Source of the DNA: JAOUEA01 sp963810945
GTDB taxonomy: Bacteria > Actinomycetota > UBA4738 > HRBIN12
Length of the DNA: 64,000 nucleotides
Direction of reading: 5' to 3'
NCBI GenBank assembly: GCA_963810945.1
Contig: CAWEPI010000008.1
Location: 682,001 to 746,000 of the forward strand
Part shown: piece after piece, positions 53,510 through 63,515 of the stretch
Position numbering within the stretch: position 1 is the first letter of the stretch
Layout of the letters: every line of letters begins with the position of its first letter
Made by a program: the position numbers and the translations under genes
Notes under the pieces: generated by a model
Seen by the model: only the letters and a program-made list of their open reading frames with translations
Databases searched by the model: none
What the model was told of the DNA's origin: nothing

Positions 53510-54400
53510 CTAGCGGATCAGGCCGAACCAGAGCATGCCCAGCAGCCCGAGGCTGACGCAGTATACGGCGAACGGCCTCAGCGTCCGGGTCTCGAAGTAG
53601 CGCATCAGAAAGCGCACCGACAGGTAGGCCGTCACACCGGCGGACAGGCTCCCCACGAGCACTTGGCTGCGGATCCCGTTGCCGAGCGGCCCGAGCAGGT
53701 CCGGCAGCTTGTAGAGGCCTGCGGCCAGGATCACCGGCGTCGCGAGGAGGAACGAGAAACGCGCCGCGTCCTCGTGGTCGAGCCCTCGTAGCAGACCCGC
53801 GACCATCGTGATCCCTGAGCGGCTTATCCCCGCGAGCAGGGCGAAGGTCTGGAAGACCCCGATCACGCCGGCTTCCCGGTACTGGAGGGTATCGAGGCGA
53901 CGCGTGGGCTCCTCGCCCGACCCGCCGTGCTCGATCGCCGCGTGGCGAACGACCGACCGGCGGCGCAGATGCTCTCCGGCGAACAGGATGAGGCCGTTGA
54001 TCGTCAGGAAGCAGGCGGCGGCCAGCGGCTTGGCGAACAGGGTCCTCAGGGGGTGCTCCAGCAGGAGTCCGGTCAGCCCGACGGGGATCGTTCCCACGAC
54101 CAGGAGCCACGCCATGCGCTCGTCTGTGGTCTCGGCCCGCCGGGTCTTCAACGTCCGGAAGAACCCGCGGATGATCCTTGCCCAATCGGCCCGGAAGTAG
54201 ATCAGCAGCGCGATCGCCGTGGCCACGTGCAGCCCCACGATGAACGCTAGGAACGACGACTCGCTCGCCGACTGGCTGGTGACGACGTTGTCCCATCCGA
54301 AGAACGCCGGGAGCAGAACGCTGTGACCAAGGCTGGACACCGGGAACAGCTCACTGATCCCTTGGAGCGCCCCGATCACGATGGCTTGGAAGTAGGTCAT
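53510..54400 (-). CDS. uppP: Undecaprenyl-diphosphatase
   Basis: 296-residue BacA/UppP membrane phosphatase that recycles the undecaprenyl carrier. The two catalytic motifs are LQGISELFPVSSLGHS (usually GxTExLPVSSTGH) and AGISRSGITMVAGLLRG. A hydrophilic insert of ~40 residues between helices (RRRSVVRHAAIEHGGSGEEPTRRLD) is longer than usual. ATG 54400. Convergent with the OsmC gene; probably a second copy rather than the housekeeping one (inference from island context). Confidence 0.88.
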   Translation of the reverse strand: MTYFQAIVIGALQGISELFPVSSLGHSVLLPAFFGWDNVVTSQSASESSFLAFIVGLHVATAIALLIYFRADWARIIRGFFRTLKTRRAETTDERMAWLLVVGTIPVGLTGLLLEHPLRTLFAKPLAAACFLTINGLILFAGEHLRRRSVVRHAAIEHGGSGEEPTRRLDTLQYREAGVIGVFQTFALLAGISRSGITMVAGLLRGLDHEDAARFSFLLATPVILAAGLYKLPDLLGPLGNGIRSQVLVGSLSAGVTAYLSVRFLMRYFETRTLRPFAVYCVSLGLLGMLWFGLIR

Positions 54401-54639
54401 CGTCGATCCCCTTGCGCGTACGTGGGTTCTGTCAGCCTGTCGCCGAACGTGCCATCGGCTCGTGGCCGAGATGGAACGAAGTGTCGCACCGGTCGAGCAC
54501 TCCTGCGCTCCAAAAGTTGTGAAGGTGTTGTCGCGAGGGAACGCGACCCCACGTCGCAACGGACGGTTCGACACTTGAGACACCTGCGCCGAGTTTCCCG
54601 GGGCCGCCCCGGTCGGCGAGCCTGCTGCTGCAGTTCACA

Positions 54640-55755
54640 TCAGGCGGGGAGGGACTCCGGACTCGTGGCGGGGATCGTGAGGGTGGCGACGGTCCCGCCC
54701 CCGGGTCGATCCGCGAATTCCACGGTTCCTCCGAGCACGCGCGCGAGTCGCATCGCGGCGAATAAGCCTAGCCCTAGTCCCCTGGGCGAGAGATCCTCGA
54801 TCGTGCCAGTTCCGAGAGCGCTCGATGCCTTGCGGACCGTTCGCTCGTCGATACCCCGACCCCGGTCCGTAACCTCGAAGACGAATCGACTCTCTGACGG
54901 CCGCCCGACGGAGACCCGTACCTCTTCGTCGGAGAACTTCACGGCGTTCTCCACGAGGTGGCGCAGGAGCTGGTAGAGGAGTTCGGGGTCGGTCCTGCAC
55001 GTGAGGGCGGTCGGCTCGATCGCGAACGTCACCCTCGCTCCCGGGTCTCGAACGCCGAGGTGGTCCACGACCCTCCGCAGGAGAGACTTCACGGAGAACG
55101 TGTCGATACGCATCGGTCCCGTCGCGTCCTCGGTTTCGAGCACCGCGCTCACGGCCGCAACCAGATCCACGAGCCGCTGCGTGCCCGACTCGAGGCCGGC
55201 GAGGAGCGGCTGCGCTGCATCGGGCACCATCCCTTGTCGCTCGAGCGCGCGTGTGGCGCCCCGGATCGACGTGAGCGGAGCCCTGAATTCCTTCGACACC
55301 ATCTCGATCATCGCTGCCCTCCGGGTGGCGAGATCGAGGGAGGTCTCCGCGAGTTGGAGCTGGCGCTCGTAGCTGGCACGCACCCGCGCGGAGGCGAGTG
55401 CGCTCAGGAGGCCGATCACGAGGAAGAGTCCTCCACGCGCCACCCACAACGAAGGGGGTTGGGCTGCGTAGGGGGCGGTGTCGAGCGCCACGAGCGGGCC
55501 GGCCAGCAAGGTCGCGAGGAGCGCGGCCAGCACCCCGCCTCGATACCCGAGGTAGGCCCCGGACATCACGATCGGGAGGCAGAACCAGCTCGGCGAGAGA
55601 TGGTTGGCGCCTCCAGCCAGCCTGATGGCAGCGAAGCAGAGGCCCATCAAGGCACCTATGGAGAGGATGGCGATCCAGGCATGCTGCCCGAATGGCAGAT
55701 ACGCCCGCCCGATGCGGAAGCGGGCACGACCCTCCTCGACGCTCGTCGTAGCCAC
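54640..55755 (-). CDS. Histidine-kinase-like protein without phosphoacceptor His
   Basis: 371 residues from GTG 55755 (an in-frame start 21 codons upstream exists). Four membrane helices of a MASE/KdpD-like sensor region, then a HisKA-like helix and a HATPase domain: N box LVENAVKF, G1 TDRGRGID, G2 RGLGLGLFAAMR. In the H box the expected SHELRTPL reads SKEFRAPL; codon AAG gives Lys where the phosphoacceptor His should be. No response regulator is adjacent. It may be a pseudokinase, an ATP-dependent modulator, or decayed. Confidence 0.78.
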   Translation of the reverse strand: MATTSVEEGRARFRIGRAYLPFGQHAWIAILSIGALMGLCFAAIRLAGGANHLSPSWFCLPIVMSGAYLGYRGGVLAALLATLLAGPLVALDTAPYAAQPPSLWVARGGLFLVIGLLSALASARVRASYERQLQLAETSLDLATRRAAMIEMVSKEFRAPLTSIRGATRALERQGMVPDAAQPLLAGLESGTQRLVDLVAAVSAVLETEDATGPMRIDTFSVKSLLRRVVDHLGVRDPGARVTFAIEPTALTCRTDPELLYQLLRHLVENAVKFSDEEVRVSVGRPSESRFVFEVTDRGRGIDERTVRKASSALGTGTIEDLSPRGLGLGLFAAMRLARVLGGTVEFADRPGGGTVATLTIPATSPESLPA

Positions 55756-55830
55756 GCTCCACCATCGTGCGGATCGCGATGACGCTTTAGCCCGAACAGT
55801 CGCCACACGAGGATGCACGCTGGTCAGTGA

Positions 55831-56379
55831 CGCTCAGGTGGGTTCGACGACGGGCGGTGGCTCCACGTTGCCAAGCGAGGACGTGGCGGAAGCCTGGAGG
55901 CGGGTCTGTCGGGTTGGACTTGGGGAGGATGCGGTTACATCGAATTCCTGTGGGTTCGCGCCGATTTCCGAGGTGCCGGATTGGGGAGCCGACTGCTCAA
56001 CGCAGCCGAGGTCGAGGCGAGGACTCGGGGCTGCACACAGATGATCGTTTCCTCGCACAGCTTCCAGGCTCCCGGCTTCTACCAAAGGTCCGGCTACGTC
56101 GAGTACGGGAGGATCGAGTGCTACCCACACGGGCACGCCGAGGTTCACCTGGTGAAGAACCTGCAAGCCGTCTATCGACGTGACTCCCAGGATGGGGTCG
56201 AAAGCGTGCCACGCGCGCGGCGCCTAAGCCAGCTGCCGAGATCCGCGGAGAGGGTCGTCTGGGTTAGTCAGAACGTGGTGGTGGATATGGGATCAGAGAC
56301 GAGGGACATCCAGAACATGACCATGTCGCGCGCGCGTATCCCGTTATCGATCACGACCACGGGGTACGTATCGAAGTAG
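55831..56379 (+). pseudogene. GNAT acetyltransferase remnant
   Basis: A plus-strand frame with a clear GNAT core: GYIEFLWVRADFRGAGLGSRLLNAAEVEARTRGC and SFQAPGFYQRSGYVEYGRIECYPHGHAEVHLVKNL. The N-terminal ~50 residues are not recognisable in any frame, no good start codon precedes the core, and the normal stop after VKNL is lost so the frame runs on 60 codons into the opposing gene. Most likely a decayed gene. Confidence 0.6.
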
Positions 56380-56753
56380 TCCTCGCGGACTCCTTCGAAA
56401 CGGAAGCCCGCCTTGCGATAAAAGGCGATCGTGTCGAGGCTGCAGTCGGACGTGCCAACGGCCAGGCGCATCGCGCCGTCCCGCCTGCATCGCTCGGCGA
56501 TGGCTCCGATAGCGGCGCGGCCGAACCCACGACCGCGGTACTCCTCGGAGAGTGCGATGTTCCAGATCTCGACTTCGTCGGCTTCGTGGACGAGTACCAC
56601 AACGCCGATCATCTCGTCATAGTCGAGGATCTCGAGGAGTTCGCCACGATCGAGATAGCCACGGATGTGCTCTTCCGCCTCGTCCGCTTCGAGCAGAAGC
56701 GGCAGATGTCGATCGCGATCGAAGGAAGCAGCGACCAAAGTAACTATCGCCAC
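56268..56753 (-). CDS. GNAT family N-acetyltransferase
   Basis: 161 residues; IWNIALSEEYRGRGFGRAAIGAIAERCRRDGA is the acetyl-CoA site (R/Q-x-x-G-x-G/A), followed by DTIAFYRKAGFRFEGVREDYFD and a C-terminal ARDMVMFWMSL. Complete and of normal length, unlike the neighbouring remnant. Substrate unknown. Confidence 0.82.
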   Translation of the reverse strand: MAIVTLVAASFDRDRHLPLLLEADEAEEHIRGYLDRGELLEILDYDEMIGVVVLVHEADEVEIWNIALSEEYRGRGFGRAAIGAIAERCRRDGAMRLAVGTSDCSLDTIAFYRKAGFRFEGVREDYFDTYPVVVIDNGIRARDMVMFWMSLVSDPISTTTF

Positions 56754-56849
56754 CGATCCCTCCTGACATCGCTGCGCCAGCGTCTGCGCAGGCTACGGCG
56801 GGTAACACACTTCGGCAAGCTCAATGTCGAGCCTGGCTCGAAGGTATCC

Positions 56850-57110
56850 TGACGCAATCCTCTAGGGATGCATCACCGCACCGCTCCCCTTCGAGGAGCC
56901 TTGTGCGATCGGCCGACACTTTCAACTCCGCTACTCGGTGAGGCCAAACCACGCAACCGGACTTGTCCCGCAGGATCGCCCAGTGGTGGCTCTGACACAT
57001 GTCGTCGGGCAGCCCCTGTACATGGGGTGAGGTCCCCGGCCTGAACGAACGACTCGAACCCGAGGATGTAGCCGTCCTCCCGAGCGCAGCACGTCACTCA
57101 CCCCGGAGGA
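56850..57110 (-). pseudogene. Frameshifted remnant of a cupin-like protein, in a 700-base gene-poor stretch
   Basis: Between 56754 and 57451 I see no intact gene. On the minus strand, GYILGFESFVQAGDLTPCTG (from ~57080) continues, after a one-base shift at ~57020, as LPDDMCQSHHWAILRDKSG then VVWPHRVAELK. The GLPDDxCQxxHWxxL pattern recalls short cupin-like hypothetical proteins. Both ends are ragged, so it is probably a fragment. The family call is a guess from pattern memory. Confidence 0.35.
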
Positions 57111-57451
57111 TGGGAGCGACTCACAGTCCGTCGCGAGCCGTAGATCTTGACCCGGGGGTGTACCCGCGAGTCCTCCTCTTCGGGCTGTTGACCAACCTTC
57201 AGACGGCGTCCTATCTCGCCATCATCAGACCGACTCAGCTCGTTGCACTCCCGGTTGCGCTTGAGCATGCCGCGAAGATCACCATTTGGGTGCTCTAGCC
57301 TGAGACCACAACATGTAGTCAACTGGGCGTGGGAGGATGAACAGCGCTGCCGCGGAAGGTGCCAAGCGTGCTGCGATCGATCCCGACTCGCCCGATGCGG
57401 GGGGCACTCGGCTAATCCCGTCGCCACGGCCCGTTGATGAGAGGATCCGAC

Positions 57452-58141
57452 GTGCCCGAGGGGATGAACATCGAGGCTGCCCACAAGCTGACCGAGAAGC
57501 CCGAGGCACCCCAGACGCGGGACCGGCGTACCTGGAGCGAGATCGCCGAGATCCTCGAGGTCATCGTCCTCGCGGCGGTGGCGATCGCGACCGCCTGGAG
57601 CGGCTACCAGGCCGCGCGATGGGACGGGCGCCAGGCGTTCCTGTACGGGACGGCCTCGCGCGAGCGGATCGAGGCGGACGAGGCGACCACGCTCGGTGGT
57701 CAGCAGAAGCTCCTCGACGTTTCGACCTTCAACACGTGGATCCAAGCCCGCCAGTCGGGTAACGAGCAGCTCGCCGCCCTCTACGTGCACCGATTCAGCC
57801 CGGAATACAGGGTCGCCTTCGACGCGTGGCTGAAGACCGACCCGTTCCACGACCCCACCGCACCGCCGGGCCCCAGCTTCATGCCCGAGTACGTGAACCC
57901 GGGGGACGTCGCGGGGCAGAAGTTGAACGATCAAGCGTCGTCCACGTTCACCGAGGGCACCGACGCGCGCGAGACGGCCGACCGCTACGTTCGCCAGACC
58001 GTCCTGCTGGCCACGGTGCTCTTCCTCGTGGCGATCGCCCAGCGATTCAAGTTCCGGGCCGTCCGCACGGCTGCCGGCGTCATCGCGCTGGTGCTCCTGA
58101 TCTACGCCGTCTCGGGGATCGTGACGCTTCCACGGATCTAA
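57452..58141 (+). CDS. Conserved membrane protein, three helices
   Basis: 229 residues from GTG 57452 (GAGAGGA 5 bases upstream; ATG 57464 is also possible). One helix near the N-terminus (EVIVLAAVAIATAWSGYQAARW), a ~100-residue soluble loop rich in charged residues (GTASRERIEADEATTL, RFSPEYRVAFDAWL), and two C-terminal helices (QTVLLATVLFLVAIAQRF, GVIALVLLIYAVSGIVTL). This layout is shared by uncharacterised bacterial membrane proteins. Function unknown. Confidence 0.72.
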   Translation: MPEGMNIEAAHKLTEKPEAPQTRDRRTWSEIAEILEVIVLAAVAIATAWSGYQAARWDGRQAFLYGTASRERIEADEATTLGGQQKLLDVSTFNTWIQARQSGNEQLAALYVHRFSPEYRVAFDAWLKTDPFHDPTAPPGPSFMPEYVNPGDVAGQKLNDQASSTFTEGTDARETADRYVRQTVLLATVLFLVAIAQRFKFRAVRTAAGVIALVLLIYAVSGIVTLPRI

Positions 58142-58156
58142 GTCCGCTCAAGGGAC

Positions 58157-58202
58157 GGGACGTACATCGCCACACCTGACGATGCACAGGTGTGTACGTC
58201 CC
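58157..58202. other. Long two-part hairpin, then 260 bases of decayed coding sequence
   Basis: GGGACGTA (58157-58164) + CACACCTG (58171-58178) pair with CAGGTGTG (58187-58194) + TACGTCCC (58195-58202); a 6-base bulge sits on one side only. It could be the terminator of the preceding gene or the end of a small mobile element. From 58203 to 58465 the frame ELMNDVLNSVIDPSPVF then DLDNVV continues in another frame as AYAADQFESKASTVPAQSRE, which looks like a broken small gene I cannot name. Confidence 0.5.
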
Positions 58203-58465
58203 GGAACTCATGAACGACGTGCTCAACAGCGTGATCGATCCGTCACCGGTCTTCGACTTCGAGACCGACCTCGATAACGTCGTGAGGCGTACGCCGCGGA
58301 CCAGTTCGAGTCGAAGGCCTCGACCGTGCCCGCCCAATCCCGCGAAGCGAACGCTTCGCGCCCGACGCTCAGGAGATCTGGAGTCTCCATGCCGCAGCCT
58401 TGCGCGCAGGCCCAACCGGCAGGAACCGCACGAACGACAGCCGATATCGAGACGGTTGGCTTGGA

Positions 58466-60511
58466 TCAGATCAGGGGGGACTCGTCGACCGACTCCCGGG
58501 GGGGTGGGGCCCCGATGGCTTTCCGGAGTAGCGCCTCCCCACGGGCCGGAACGAACACACTCATGACGTCTCCATCCGCGATGACGGTCTTCGGCTCGGG
58601 GAACAGCAGCTGGTCATCCCTCTGGATGGCGACGACCACCGCCCCTGCCGGCCAGTCGACGTCTGCGATGGCTCGACCGGTCACCGCTGACTCCGGATGC
58701 ACCATTTCTTCGACCAGGACCGACCCGGGGAAGATCGAAGGGAGGCTCTCGAGACTAGACGCGAGAGATCTTCGGTAGGCAGCGACTAGATCGGCGGTTC
58801 CCACCGTTCCCACTACGCGACGATCCGCATCGAGAACCGGAACCCACGTGACGTGGTCGGTGGCGAAGATCTCCACGGCCGCCTCGAGCGTGGCCTCCTC
58901 GGGAACAGCAGACAGATTCCCCGCGATCGAACGAACCGCCGCGTCCGGATCGGCTCGAACGAGCTGGTCGATATCGACCGAACCTCGGTAGGTGCGGTCA
59001 CCGTCGGTGAGCGGTGCACCGCTGAGACCCAGCTCGGTCAGCCGTTCGAGCGCCTCGCGTACCGGGATGTCATCGTGCAATGCGAGGCGTGGAGGCCGCA
59101 TCGCTGCTCGGACCGGCATCGATGCCAACAGTGGCAAGCCGAACCGGGCACGGTGTGCGGGAGCCTCCGCCCGGTTCCGCAGCTGGCTCTCGTAGATGGT
59201 CTGGTCCCCGACGATCACGGTCGCAAGCCCCACGGCGACCATCGCCGGAGCGAGCATCTCGAGGCTGCCCGTCATCTCGGCAACCATCAGCATCACCGCG
59301 AGCGGAGCGTGCGCGATGCTGCCGAAGCAGGCGATCATCGCGACCACCACGAACGGGGCCGGCGAGTGTGGAACCGCGGGGAGGCCTTCGGACAGACGCC
59401 AGACCGCGGCGCCGAGGAAGCCGCCGATCACCATCCCGGGCCCGAAGATGCCCCCCGACCCCCCGGAACCGATCGACAGCGACGTCGCCAGGATCTTCGC
59501 GAACGGCAGCGCGAGGATCACCCACAGCGGGAGGGTCATGATGGCCGTGGTCATCGCCACTTGAACCCAGCCGTACCCCGTCCCGAGGATCTGCGGAATG
59601 GCGATCGCCATGAGCCCGACCAACAAGCCCCCGATCGCCGGCTTCAGCATCCGACTGCCCGGAAGTCGATGCGTGAGGCGCGCAACCGCGTAGAACGACG
59701 TCGCGTATAGGCGTCCGAGAAGCCCGGCCGCGACCCCGATGACGACGTAGTAGAAGAGTTCGGCGGGGTGGTCGAAATGGTAGCCCCCCGGTGTCGCGAA
59801 GATCGGCGTGAACCCGTCGACCGCACCGAAGACGGCAAAGCCGACGACCGACGCCACGAGTGACGGGATGAGCGCGTCGGCCTCCACGTCCTCGCGGTAC
59901 AGGACTTCGGCGCCGAGGATGGCGCCACCGAGCGGCGCGCGGAAGATGGCGCCGATCCCCGAGCCGATCCCGACCGTCACGGCGATCCTCGCGTCCGCCG
60001 GTGTGAGGTCGAGCCACCGAGCGAGCATGGAACCGAAGCCCGCGCTGATCTGCGCCGTCGGCCCCTCGCGGCCGGCGGACCCTCCCGAACCGATCGTGAT
60101 GGCGGAGGCGAGGATCTTCACGAACGACACGCGAGCTCGGATGCCCTTCGGGTTGTGGTGCACGGCGGCGATGGCGGCGTCCGTGCCGTGGCCTTCGGCC
60201 TCGGGCGCTAGGCTGAACACCAGGATGCCCGAGATCAAGCCTCCAAGCCCGACGATCAAGGGCAGCACCCACGGGCGCACGAGGTGGGATCCGGAGCCAA
60301 GTGTTGCCCCTTCGCCCGCCGGTGCCGGCGGCGTGTAGCCGCCTGCAAGACCGAGGAAGAGGTCGGTCGCCCATCGAAGTGCCGCCGTGAACGCGACCGC
60401 GCCGAGGCCGGCCACGACACCGATCACCACGCCGAGGACGAGCCACTTCCGGAGGTAGCCCGCTTGCCGAATCCGGACGGAGGTCTTCGCGAGGATGCTA
60501 TCGCGCTTCAT
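58466..60511 (-). CDS. clcA: ClC-family chloride channel/antiporter with CBS and RCK-C domains
   Basis: 681 residues. ClC core with both selectivity loops: GSGGSAGREGPTAQ (GxEGP with the gating Glu) and GSGGSGGIFGPGMVIGG. After residue ~450 come two CBS domains (VREALERLTELGLSGAPL; SAVPEEATLEAAVEIF with THVTWVPVLD-like end) and a C-terminal TrkA-C/RCK-C-like domain (GAVVVAIQRDDQLLFPEPKT). The tail suggests nucleotide control of transport. ATG 60511. Confidence 0.9.
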   Translation of the reverse strand: MKRDSILAKTSVRIRQAGYLRKWLVLGVVIGVVAGLGAVAFTAALRWATDLFLGLAGGYTPPAPAGEGATLGSGSHLVRPWVLPLIVGLGGLISGILVFSLAPEAEGHGTDAAIAAVHHNPKGIRARVSFVKILASAITIGSGGSAGREGPTAQISAGFGSMLARWLDLTPADARIAVTVGIGSGIGAIFRAPLGGAILGAEVLYREDVEADALIPSLVASVVGFAVFGAVDGFTPIFATPGGYHFDHPAELFYYVVIGVAAGLLGRLYATSFYAVARLTHRLPGSRMLKPAIGGLLVGLMAIAIPQILGTGYGWVQVAMTTAIMTLPLWVILALPFAKILATSLSIGSGGSGGIFGPGMVIGGFLGAAVWRLSEGLPAVPHSPAPFVVVAMIACFGSIAHAPLAVMLMVAEMTGSLEMLAPAMVAVGLATVIVGDQTIYESQLRNRAEAPAHRARFGLPLLASMPVRAAMRPPRLALHDDIPVREALERLTELGLSGAPLTDGDRTYRGSVDIDQLVRADPDAAVRSIAGNLSAVPEEATLEAAVEIFATDHVTWVPVLDADRRVVGTVGTADLVAAYRRSLASSLESLPSIFPGSVLVEEMVHPESAVTGRAIADVDWPAGAVVVAIQRDDQLLFPEPKTVIADGDVMSVFVPARGEALLRKAIGAPPPRESVDESPLI

Positions 60512-60786
60512 CCGGTCGCCACCCGAGAAGGCGGCAGGGCGTCATCGACTCTTTTCATGCTCACGTGACTGCATCCTGGACAGGGTGCTCCGGAATGCGG
60601 CGCCGGGATCGGCCGGACATCGCGACAGTGCACCACCCAGCGAGCGTCGGAGGGAGCCAGGCAATCGCGGACCTCATACCTGACCTCGCAGGGCTCCCGC
60701 CGTCGTCACAGACGAATAGATGGCGCTGCGCGCGGAGGGTGATAGGAACTTCGTCGACGCCGTGGCCAGGTCCGTCGCTGCGATCG

Positions 60787-61389
60787 TCATGACCCGCCTA
60801 TCCCATCCAAGATCGCATCGAGGGCCTTGGCGACGTTGACCCACCGGAAGCCGGATGGATCCAACCCGGCGTGAAGCAGCAACCCATCTCCGAGTGCAAG
60901 CAGGATCGCCGCCAAGGCGTTCGCCGGTACTGATGCAAGTTCGCCCGATGCGATGCTTGCCTCTATCCAGCGTTTGAGCACCGCGCGTCTGGCCCTCACT
61001 ACCGCGATCCACTTCTCCCGAACCGCAACGCTGGCCGACATCTCCGACCAGAGGTCCGCGCGGATCTGGAGTCGAGCTGGGTCGTCGCCGCGATCAATCA
61101 TCACGCGCGTGAATCGCCGCAGACGCTCAACACCTCCCAGATCGGCTCGCTCGAGGTCCGACATGAGCTCATCTATCTCTGCTGCCTCGTCCTCGAGCAG
61201 GCCGAGCAATAGATCCTGCTTCGATTCGAAGTAGAGGTAGAAGGCTCCTTTGCTGACGCCGGCCTCGGCGCAGACTTCATCGACGGTGAGCGACTGGAAT
61301 CCACGATCCGCGACGCAGCGCCACGCAGCCTCGATCAACTGCTGGCGACGAGCCACCTTGGTCTTAGCTGCGAGGCGAGGCATGAGCAT
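60787..61389 (-). CDS. TetR/AcrR family regulator
   Basis: 200 residues. N-terminal HTH: RRQQLIEAAWRCVADRGFQSLTVDEVCAEAGVSKGAFYLYFESKQDLLLGLL, classic TetR. The C-terminal ligand domain has no specific signature. ATG 61389 (or 61383). Its likely operator lies 35 bases upstream. Target is probably itself and possibly nhaA, which is upstream on the same strand with ~170 bases between. Confidence 0.88.
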   Translation of the reverse strand: MLMPRLAAKTKVARRQQLIEAAWRCVADRGFQSLTVDEVCAEAGVSKGAFYLYFESKQDLLLGLLEDEAAEIDELMSDLERADLGGVERLRRFTRVMIDRGDDPARLQIRADLWSEMSASVAVREKWIAVVRARRAVLKRWIEASIASGELASVPANALAAILLALGDGLLLHAGLDPSGFRWVNVAKALDAILDGIGGS

Positions 61390-61423
61390 TCCTGCCCGAT
61401 GTTGAGATCTGTTCTGCAGCTTA

Positions 61424-61437
61424 TGACCGACTGGTCA
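61424..61437. promoter_or_regulatory. TetR-type operator
   Basis: TGACC-GACT-GGTCA is a perfect inverted repeat with the TGACCNNNNGGTCA shape common to TetR/AcrR operators. It is 35 bases before the TetR start, where the promoter should be, so autorepression is likely. Confidence 0.68.
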
Positions 61438-61560
61438 GTTTGGCAAGATTCTAATGCGCGCTTCGCACGTTCCCTGCACACGGCCAGTGTCGACCCTCGT
61501 TCTGACGGTCCTGCGATCGGAGACGCGTACAAGCGGAGTGCCTCCGTGATCTCACTGCGG

Positions 61561-62914
61561 CTAGCCAGCTCCATCGCCTGAGGATGGGCCAAGCCGGAAC
61601 ACGAGCCACCCCAGCACGCCGGCGACCGCCGAAGCGAGCAGGATCGCGACCTTGGCCTGGGCCAGACGCCCCGGCTCGCCGACGAACGCGAGCTCCGCGA
61701 TGAACAAGGCCACGGTGAACCCGATCCCGGCCATGGTGCCCATCCCCACGATCGCGTCCCAGCCGACGCCCGCCGGCAGCGGGGACACGCGCGAGCGCAC
61801 CGCCCCGAGGCTGGCCAGGACGATCCCGAGGGGCTTGCCGAGCACGAGCCCCAGGAGGATCCCCAACCCGACGGCACCGGTGACCGCGGCGGAGAGGGTG
61901 TGGATGGAGAGGACGACCCCCGCGTTCGCCAGCGCGAACAGCGGCACGATCAACCAGGAGGACCAGGGCAGGAGCGTGTGCTCGACGCGCGCGAGCGGCG
62001 GCACGGCCTCCTTCGAGTACCAGGCCAGCGCTAGCCAAGCCGGCGCGTCAGCGTCGGGGGGCTCCGGGTCATCAACCGTCTCATCGGCGGTGCGCTTCGC
62101 CGCGGCGCTCACCGCAGCCGGCCGCTGGAACGGGACCGCCGGCGTGAGCAGCCCGAGCACGACGCCCTCGATCGTGGGGTGCACCCCGGCTTCGTAGGTC
62201 GCGAGCCAGAGCGCCATCCCGAGCACGACGTAGGGGATCACCGAGCGCACGTGCCAGCGCTGCAGGAGGAGGACGAGTCCCACGAGCATCAAGGCGACCA
62301 GTAGCGAGGGGCCGCTCCAGCCCGTGCGAGTAGAACAGCGCGATCACGAGGATCGCGCCGATGTCATCGACGATCGCGATCGTCAGCATCAGTGGCTTCA
62401 CTCCCCCGGGCACGCGCTGGCCGGCGATCGCGAGGGCCCCCAGGGCGAGCGCGATGTCGGTGGCCATCGGCACACCCCAGCCGTGCGCGGCCTCGCCGCC
62501 GGCCACTGCCAGGTACAACAGCGCCGGCACGACCATCCCGCCGACGGCCGCCAACGCTGGAAGGATCGCCGAGCGCGGCGCTCGCAGCTCACCAGTGGTG
62601 AGCTCGCGCTTGATCTCGATCCCCACGAGCAGGAAGAAGATCGTCATGAGCCCGTCGTTCACCCAGAACCGCAGGTCGGTCCCGAGCACGTGCGACCCCA
62701 GCGTCAGTTGCGCCGGCGTTCCCCAGAGCTCCTCGTAGGTGTGGCCCCACGGCGAGTTCACCCACAGGAGTGCCACCACCACCGCGCCGAACAGCAGCAA
62801 CGCACTCGACGTCGAGGTCGTGAGGAACTCCTGGAGGGGCCGCACAACCGTGCGCGGGACGAACCTGTCGGACTGGGACCAAGCGGGGCGGAGCTCCGTG
62901 CCGTCGGCGGTCAT
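61561..62914 (-). CDS. nhaA: Na+/H+ antiporter NhaA (one frameshift)
   Basis: 450 residues from ATG 62914 (GGGAGGAA upstream). NhaA core: FWVNDGLMTIFFLLVGIEIKRELTTGELR, PMATDIALALGALA with the ion-binding region, and IAIVDDIGAILVIALFY with the essential Asp pair (VDDIGAI). Extra C at about 62321 breaks the frame after FYSHG; removing it gives GWSGPSLLVALMLVGL. Exchanges Na+ for H+ across the membrane for pH and salt control. Confidence 0.9.
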
Positions 62915-63515
62915 GACTTCCTCCCTGCCGACCAGGCTTCCCGGCGCACCCGTCGGCATGTTACCCGGCCTTCCCGAGCGCCGTTCGTCCCGGCCCTCGA
63001 GCCGGCTGTCGCGCGTACTTCACCGAGTACACCCGATGGAATCGTCGCTGAAGCCAGGTCCCGATCGCCGCGTCGACAGATCGAAGCGCCGCCGAAGCCC
63101 ATCGCGCCGCCGCGCGCGCGAGGATCGTGCGGGAACGGTCGAAGATCCATCGAGCGATCCCGCTCATGGAAGTTGCGAACGTACTCGTCCGAGGTGCTTG
63201 GCGACGCCCCCGTGGCCCACCCAACGGCCCTCCAGGCCAGCGGCAACCCCGACGGCTGGCATCCCGGCGTGGATCGCTATGGGCATCGTTCGCACGTGAT
63301 CCAACAACAGATCTGCGGTCACGTAGTCGAAGGCGGCGACCGCGCTCCTCTCGCCGACACGGTGATACCCGCGAGCAGCAGTGTTTCGGTCAACTGCTGC
63401 CGATGCGGGCGGAACCGCTCCGCGGCTCGGCGCGAGCGATCATGATCGCGCCGCTCATCATTCGAAAGTGCCGGCGAACAGCTGGAGGGCCCGATCCGAC
63501 GCTACGATGCAACCT
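62915..63515. other. 600-base stretch without an intact gene
   Basis: No complete gene is visible between nhaA and the sigma factor. On the minus strand from ~63420 to ~63177 an open frame without a start reads YHRVGERSAVAAFDYVTADL then HVRTMPIAIHAGMPAVGVAA, which has a coding look and faint resemblance to HAD-type phosphatases; it may be a fragment. TACGAT at 63503-63508, 7 bases before the sigma-factor ATG, is a candidate leaderless -10. Confidence 0.35.

Noticed and set aside
57098..57934. 278-codon minus-strand frame
   Set aside because: Most of it is antisense to the three-helix membrane protein at 57452, which has proper helices and a ribosome site; the remainder shows no domain.
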